64,000 nucleotides of DNA from Taeniopygia guttata (Eukaryota > Chordata > Aves > Passeriformes > Estrildidae). Numbering within the stretch: the stretch's first letter is position 1; every line of letters starts with the position of its first letter. This document shows, piece by piece, positions 51,001 through 60,000 of this stretch. The position numbers and the translations under genes were made by a program. The notes beneath the pieces are model-generated. The model had not been told where the DNA came from. It saw nothing but the letters and a program-made list of their open reading frames with translations, and searched no databases. The stretch is taken from positions 63,967,514-64,031,513 of the forward strand of contig NC_133063.1 in assembly GCF_048771995.1 (NCBI RefSeq), written 5' to 3'.

Positions 51001-54000
51001 TAAGCCTTCATCAAAGGTCCAAAGCGCCTTGTTTGACCAAAAGAATGTGCCACCAGCAATTTCAGTTCTGTCGCCCACCAGCAAGTGAAACAGATGCAAT
51101 TTCAGTTCCATGCAACAGACCCACAACTATCTAGTAGTGGGCTAGGAGCTGCTCTACTTCCTCACCAGACAAGGTGAGGATCTGAACAAGCAAGCCCCAT
51201 ACACTCCCACATTCAATGATCCTCCCTTGCAAGCACAGGGTACCAGGACCTATATAGTTATTTCTTAATTGTGTCATGCCTTCAAGGCAATAACTCTAGA
51301 CAGGAGTATACTGCTTACTCACTATCTGCGCTGACTCTATCAAAGAAGCAAAACTGGGATATTTCACACCAAAGCCTCCTTACATTACCTGTTGTCTAAG
51401 AAGGTCTTTCACATCTCCCAGTAGTTGGTTCATCTGCATCATTTGACCCATCAGCTGCCTATTAAAATCACCTGCAGGGAAGCAGCAATGAAAAAGAGAG
51501 CACAACATAACTCTTCTTCGTTTGTCATGGTAATTTCTGAGATACAAGACAGAAACCCCATGAAGAGCCATGGAGGACAGACACTACTGTTACGCAAGCC
51601 CTGTAGAAATCATCAGAGCAAACACAGTATTTACTTCAAAATTTGTAGGGTGATTTTCACAAACTCAAGGCTTTTCTGGACTCAACTCCTCATATACCAC
51701 AGAAATGGGCAAAGCAGAAAGCTCTCCACACAGAGAAAAATAAGATCACAATTCTTCTACCATTACTTCAGTGTTAAGGCTCTCCTAGGCAACTAAGGTC
51801 ACTAGTGCTACTGGTTCCTCCCAAGGCCTGAGACCAGCAAACCTGAGTGAAACCTCAGGATTTCAGAACTGGTATTTGTGATAACCTATTTGGGGCAAGA
51901 GGGCAAGGTGAGGCCATGAAGCATATATGCACGCAAGCAGAAGACACCGTGCGTAAGTGTGTTCTGTGTCACAGAGTCAGAGTCATAGAAACATCAGTGT
52001 TGGAAGAGACCTTTAAGATCATGCAGTCTAACCATCCACCCAACACTACCACTGTGACCCCTAAACCACTAGACCATCACCTTAGCACCAGATACAGCCA
52101 CCATCTGAGGACCTCCAGGTAACTTCACCACCTCCCTGGGTAACTTATTCCAATGCCTGATCACCCTAATAATGAAAAAATATTTCTAGTATTTAAGCTG
52201 AATCTCCCCTGCCTCAGTTTAAGGTCATTTCCTGATGCCCTCCTTCTGCAAACATGGCAGAAAAGACCAGCGCCCACCTGGCTATACCCACCTTTCAGGT
52301 GGTTCAGAAAGCAATGAAGTCCCCCTGAGCCTCCTCTTCTTGAGACTGAACAAACTCAGCTCCCTCACCTGTTCATATGACACATTTTTTAGTCCATTCA
52401 CCAGCCTTGTTGCCCTTCACTGGACACACTCCAGCACCTCAATCTCATTTTTAAAGTGAGGGGCCCAAAACTGAACACAGGATTTGAGGTGCAACCTCAC
52501 CAATCTGAGTGCAGAGGGTTAATTACTTCCTCGGTCCTGTTGGCACAGCACAGTTGTAACCACTACATATTCATACATATTTTTCAAAGTGAAGTTACCC
52601 AGCTTTCTGATCAAGCTCACTGTGAAGCTCTGAGAACACATCAACAGTGCCTGCTCTGACAAAACACTGTTTTTAGTAACTGCAACAGTCACTTGGCCTT
52701 TCTTCTCAAAGGCAGCTCATCACATTGCACAAGTTTCATGGCTGCATTTGCTTCTGACAGGTGCAGACTTTGTATGGACTCACAAAATATCTCCTCAACA
52801 CATTATGAACTCACACCAGAAGTCAGTCTTCAATACCAAGTAACCAGTTAAAGACCTCTAAGACAAGACCAAAAGTTGCATCTGTAATGAGCCATAGGGA
52901 AGGACCAGATCAAACCCAAGATGTTCACAGGAGATTTTAATATCTTAAATAAAACACTGGTTTTGAGTCAGTGACAGAGAAGAAGTGGAGAGCATGTTTA
53001 GCACAGTAGCTTGTAGTTGCTTCTCTTTGTTGCAGCTTACTTGTGAATTTGTACCTCTTAAGAAGAAGATATTTGTTTACTTCTCTAAGTCTGTATCTAA
53101 AAACAAGCTTCACAAATATATGCTCTTCCACAGTCTAGGCAGGCAGGATATTTTGATATTATGCCTGATAGCTTCAGGCAGGTTTATTCACATGCTATTT
53201 TTGTGAGTACTGAAAGCTTATATGAAAAATGTGTCTCTTAATGTTTACCTTATTGTTTTGTACTTCAAAGCATGTCTAACTGTTTTCAAACATTCTAAGG
53301 GGAACCATCCAAATCCTTACATACTAAGTTTTCTTCACTTCGATTTTTCTCATCCAAACACTGAACAAATTTGAAGTCAGGAATCACCTGTTCCACAGCC
53401 TGCCTCGGTTCTAGTCATAAACTTGCCATATTTTTATTTGGGTGACAACAGCAGGACATAATATGCATTTTAGAATCCCATAGTGGAACTTAGCACACAG
53501 GCTGTCAGGCAGATGCTGGGATCTCTTCTTGTTTTATTTTTAAAATATAGGCTCATTTAGGCATTAGTGATTGAAACCTGCAAAAAATTCTCAAGACTTC
53601 AGATGGTGTTTGTTGGCTAGCATCTAAATCAAAACCAGATCTACTCTGTAGTTAAGTTTTGCATTAAGGTGGACTAAACAGGTTAAACTGCCATGAACTA
53701 CATGTCCTGCATGCAAATTTAGACAGCAGAGCAGAAACAGCTGGATACACCTGGTTTTGGTTCTTTTCTCTTCCATTAAAAGTAATTCCAACAGCAGGCC
53801 CCACTTGCAGCAGAATAACCAGTGTTTAGGGATAAGTACTCAGAAAGGCTATTGAGGAAGCTGTCAGTCCACAATATAGTGGATCCAGAAGAAAGCAGGT
53901 AAGCAAAAGGTACCAGCAAGAAGCTATACAGTTATCTGAAGTCCCCATCTTTCTCTTGCCAGGATGTTGCAGTATAGAACCAGTTTAATTGCACAGCCAA

Positions 54001-57000
54001 TTGGCCCAAGCATGCACAAATACTTGCCACAGTGAAACACCTCAGAGCTATTGCTTCTACCTCCCTTAGGAGCAACAGCTCTCTGGCTCAAGCAACACAT
54101 TTGCTCCTGTCTGTGTCACTCAAATAATGAATTGTCATTCTAAGAGAATGACACCCATAGAACCATGGAATAGCCTGGGTTGGAAGGGACTCATCAGGAT
54201 TATTCGGTCAAATCCTGGCCCCATATGGGACAATCTCAAGAATCACACCATATGTGTGAGAACATCGTCCAACTTTTTGAACTCTGGAAGATTGTGGTTT
54301 CTTGTGTGGTGAGCAAACAAGGATTATAGTATAGATGATGGCTGACAAGAAAAAACATTTCTGAACAGCCTATAATCTTTCACCAAAGAAGCTGTACAAA
54401 CAAATTTTATGGAATTAGGAAGAGGCAAGTTCCAAGTAAAGAGAAGGAAATATTCCTCAGATATGTGATAAATTTCTTGACCATGCCTTTAAAACTAACT
54501 GGACAGATTAATGGACAAAACCATATATTGAGTACAAAACAAAGACAACACCTCCGAGTCAAGAGCTCTGAATACCATGAACTGGAGAACAGTGAACAAT
54601 CCAGAGAAAACCACACTAAGACTCCATTCCACTATCCTCTTGCCTGTGGGTCTATAGTGATATACTGTCTCTAACAGCAACTTGTTTAAAGAACCTTTGG
54701 TCTGGTGCAACATAGTTTTTTTTTTTAATACTTTGTCAGATTCAAGTACTCTACATGAACTAGACAACCTCTTAAGATCTCTTGGGACCACAATGATTTT
54801 GTGATGGTAATCACATGCAGCATACTAATCTCATCTATCACACCCAGTATACCTTGCATCCTATTTTCCTACCCAAACACAAAAATCCAAATATACACCT
54901 TCAGTTTGTGTCTGATCATCATAATCTCATCTCACTGCTTAGGTGTCTCAGCCTCACAGACTGAACATGGAGGTAATGCTGCTGAGAAAGCAATGAGCAA
55001 CAACCAGGCACACAGTCAAAGCCATGTACAGTTATTCAGGTCCAAGCACTCCCAAGAATCTTCCAACTAATATGAAAGCACACATTTTTACCAAGATACT
55101 AGGTCTCACCCCCCTACACTGCTGAGCATTTGCATTCCAGCTTTTCCTGGCAGTAGGCAAAATTGACATTGCCATAAAAGGGCATCATGATGCATACACA
55201 AAGCTCAAGGCAGAGAAGTTAAAATTACTGTTGGAACACCCACCTTTTCTTTTGGGGGATTAGACTATATAGACTTTGGATATATTTATGTGAGTAGTTT
55301 ATTATTATTATTATTATTACTACTATTAATTATACTGATTCCCCTTGAAAGTTAAAAGCAATTGAATTTGAGAGTCTAAGTCAGGTGGAGGCAGCCACAG
55401 AGAGACAGTCTATCTGTATATTACCATTTCCATTACTGATTAGTGAGCAAAAAGTTACAAATGAGAAAGCTGCAAGTTTGTAATTTGGAAACTTGTGAGA
55501 GAGCTGCCAGTTTTTGCAGGAGAAAACACTGAATTACCCTTCTGTTTTGTGTTCAAATGCTGTTGATTTAGTGAAAAAGAGAGAGCTTTGAGGATAAAAT
55601 TCATTTTTATCTAGGTGTATATATGTTAAGAAGAAAGGAAACAGACATATCTGGAACTAAGGACGTACATAGCTGAAAGGTAGACCAGATTTTGTTACCA
55701 CCACACACCACTGATGCCTACATTCATGTGACATACCCACGATGCTCTCATAAAATTTCTGCATCTTGTTTCTGTTCTTATCAAAACTGGCAAAGCTGAA
55801 GGGTTGGGCTTGGCAGGGGACAGGCAAGGGCACAAGAGACAAGGTATCATGAATAATGTTTCAAACCTTGAACTGAGTTTCCTTCCTATGGCTGTCATAT
55901 ATTAACATACTACATACACAGTGTGAACCCTTTCTTCTCCCTCACACCCACAGCAGAAAGGCAGATGGACAGGGACTAGAACAACTACAGATGGGACAGT
56001 CTAGGACAGGTTTTCTGTGTCCAGAGGTCGGGAAGCACCCTCACCTAACATAGGGGATAGCATTAAGCCCCTGAGGGTGGCAAGAATCCCAATACCCTCA
56101 GTTCCTTGCCTTCCTCCCTCTTCCCTGCTCAGTCTGCACAATGCTGAGCACAGGCTGAAAATAAATTGTTTTTAAATCAATGTCCCATTCAGCAGGTGAC
56201 AAAAGCCTTGGCTTAACTGTGGCAGGACTAGTGGCTACTATGCAATGGCTTTTCCCACACAGACATACAGGCTCTCTAGCCATGGCACAAACATTTTCTT
56301 CAGTCTCCTGCAAGCTCCTTCACACCTCCTCCCCTCTGGGTGACAGTCCAGTGCTCAACAAGCGATGGACGCTGTCAGTATGGATAAGTACATGGGTAGG
56401 TCTTGCTACTCCACTGATCTTCCTTTCACACAACCAGTAGCAATGTACCCCATATAAAAGCACTGCTTTCCATCTGCAATTGTTTGCAATTTGAATACTT
56501 AAAATATTATTAAGCTGACACAAGCAGATTATCATCACAAAAATTTGCCTTCTAAATTAGGCTAAAAAACCTCTTTCAGTCATTACAGACTTGTCTTTCA
56601 CTAAAACAATTCATTGCTATATCACCAGCAAGTTTTATCTCCAAATGGAGCAATTTCTAAAACATTTACAGGAAATTGTCATAGCTATAATTTAGTAAAA
56701 TAATTGTTATTACTTGACTATAGGCGTCTTCACATTTTCAATATTCATCACATTAGCCTCCTTGCACTGGTATCATTAAGAATAATTTTAACTCCCAGTT
56801 GCAGGCCTTACCAGTGTACTGAGGTACAGCCTCAATTTGTTGAAGAAAACAATCCTGCAGGTTTCCCACTTCAGCAAGGGTTCCTCCAGTTACCAGCTTT
56901 AGCTCATCTAGTGTATCCTGTGCTCAGAAGGAAAACAGAGCTCACAATTCTGGTACAACAATGGGAAGAATATAAAATATCAGACAAAGTAAATTCATTT

Positions 57001-60000
57001 TTTAAGAGAAGGAGTCCATTTCCTACGCATGCAGGGGTCCTATACCATTCCCTTCAGGACTATCCATCACCACGTGAACTGTATAAAATCCCTGATATTT
57101 GCCTGCAGATTTTTGCATAGCTATGGTTTTATTTAAAACTTTTTGGTTTTTTTTACAGTTTCAATTCATATGATCTCACATACTAGGAAGTTCACATATT
57201 TCTGTGGTATATGACTTTTTTAAAGTGCATCCAAAGCAGTGTTTTTTTTCCTCTCCTCTCAAACAGGTACATATATTCATTCCAGGAATATGGGCACATC
57301 AGACATTCTCTATAAAAACAGGCTCACTTTCAAGCCTGTAATGAAACAAAGCAAGTGGACAACCTTGGGGGAAGAATGCCTTTGTATCTTCTAATAAGTA
57401 TTTTTGATTAATGATGATGGAAGGTGCTGTGGAAGAATGCTTTTGTATCTTCTAATAAGTATTTTTGATTAATGATGATGGAAGATGCTGTGGAAGACAC
57501 TGTTTATCTCAGATCACTGATAGGGAAGCTTTATCAACTCCTGGTTGACAGACAGAGGAAGAAAAGCTATTACAGTCAAACAGGTGAGGCTTTCACTCTG
57601 GCATCACAAGAGTCCTCCCTTTCTTTTATCATTTTTAGTCTCTTGTTGTATCATGAAGAGGAAAGCCACATACATAGACAAGCACTGCTAATACAGAATA
57701 GCTGTAAGAAGCTAGTGAAAAGCTGCCCTTACTACACTAGCTAAGTCCTTACAAAAAGTCCACTCCCCAAAAAAACAATTAGATTGACGTGAAGGAGACA
57801 GTAGGTTTCTTTAATTTTATTTTAAAAGCTAAAAATTATGTCTAAGACAAATAGCAAAATTTTTATAGGGCTCATGTGAGCTAAGATTTCACCTGCTCCA
57901 TACGGAGCTTCTATTTACATTTATTTCACAACTTAGTATTAACGTACTACTGTACAGAGCTTGGCTGCTGTGAGAACTGAAGTTTGAATTCAGTGATCCA
58001 GAGGTTCACTGGTGATTCCTCTAAGTCCTTAGCCTGTTCCCAGTTTCCATGCTCACCTGTGGCTTTTCCTGGAGAGTGCGCAACTCAGCTGACACCACCT
58101 TCTGAGACAGTGCTGAAAATGGTTTTGGCAAGTCCTCAATGGCACCTACTCGCAGGCAGTCCAGATACAACTCTACTGTGCTCAATCCCTGCTGCAGGCC
58201 ACTCAGCCACAAGATGACAGCATGGGGTTTCCCATCAGCCAGCTGGATGTTGCTAAAGATCACAGAATTCAGCCTTCCATCACTCTTCAGATAGCGCAGC
58301 ACCGCTAGGACAAAATACACAGAAGAACTATCAGAGGGTAGCAGATAGCCCAAGGCTGATCAAGGAACATCCTGTGGAAATCTGCAATTGCTCTGGTATT
58401 TTTCCACATGTCCACTTTTGCAAATGCATCCCATATGCAGACACAATGGTAATAATAAATGAGACACTGACTCTCCAAGCAGCACTACCAGGATGCTTAC
58501 GTGATTCTCTATTTGTGAAGTTCTGCTGCCTGTGCTGAGTTTTTCTCTGCTTTGTCTAGGCCTCTCTAAATGGCTTAACCAAAGTCACTTTACAGGCCAT
58601 AATGTGCTAAAAGGCAAGTGGTAAAGTTACAGGGCCTAGCAGGCAGCCTCCAGTCAGCACCTTGGTTTGTACATATCTACAGACCCAGAAATGGTTTGTA
58701 TATTTGGTTTGTACATTTCTACAGTCCCAGAAATATTCTGTAGCAGAAGTGTGCAACTAGAAAATTAATTTAAGTGATGCATACCACATACAGTGGAGCC
58801 ATCCTAAGAGTGTGTCCAAATGTATAATTAGAAACCAAAGGAAGCATGTTTCCAAACCAATAACCTGCACTTCTCTGTAACAAACACTCAATAAAACCAA
58901 AGTATAATGCAGAAAAGGCATAGTCCACTCCTAGATATAACTAAACCTTCTCTCAGCTCTTTTTAAAAGCATTAGTGACTGACCTACCTAATAAAAATTC
59001 TCATTTCGTTAAGTAAAATGCACCATCAAAAATACCCCACAACAGCAGACAAATACTCTTGCAATAAATACTTGCTGAGTAATTTTGAAAAGAAAGTCTC
59101 TTTCCTAAGGAAATTGGATCAGTAAGCTAGAATCTGTGAGCCAGATCTCTAAGATCAGCTAGCTAGTTCTCCCCACAAATCTCTCCCTGGCTCTCCAACT
59201 GCCTATCTGCAGAAGCAATGAGCTGAATGCATCTGGACAGAGTACAACTACCCTGCAGTATCAGACAGACCTTCAAAGATTCCACTGATCACCAACCAAC
59301 AGTCTCTTATTTCCTGATCCTATCAGTTATGTGCATGAGGAATCAAGCTGCAGAGACATCAGGCATCTAAATATTTACGTGCTGGCTCTTGCTAAAGTCT
59401 GAAATTCACTTATGGCTGCTACAGTTACATCAAGTGAGAGCTCACAAATGATCTGACACTAAGTCAACCAAAAATTGTGGATATAGTGGAGGTAAAAGCT
59501 CATACTAGCTTTGGACCTAGTAACAGCTACTTATTGAAACTATCAAATTTAACAAACTAGCTTCCTATCTTTCCACTACTAATATAATTGCTTTGATCTA
59601 TGATACTTGTGTGCTAGTGACCTTCCAAATTACTGCACATATGCTCTCTAAAATTTTTTAAATTCCACAGTCCAATGATTAAAAAAACCCCAGATTTATA
59701 CTAGCATGAATGGGGCAGGGTATGTCTCCATCTTTGAACTCTAGACTAGTGCTAGAGCCTCAACAGCTGTGATCAATATCAGGAATGTTTTCACTACTGT
59801 CTATGTCAAAACACTGCCAGAGCTGAGATTTCCGCAAAGGTGCATGAGGTCACCAGTAACTCGCTAAAAGGTAGCATTTCTTGGCAAACTCAAAGATATG
59901 ACAAGACAGAGTACATTGCAGGCATTTTATTTATGTGAATATTATCCACGCCTGGCATATAAAAGTAAGGTCTTTGGATCTGGGCCCTGCATTCAGAGTG

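Larger units (their letters stand above)
51472..56811 (-). other. THBS4: Long THBS4 intron with two CR1 copies and a microsatellite
   Basis: This 5.3-kb intron lies between exons 4 and 5. It contains the CR1 copies at 51969-52553 and 54150-54305, the trinucleotide repeat near 55300 and the candidate cassette exon at 55737-55808. Nothing else was recognised. Confidence 0.65.
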
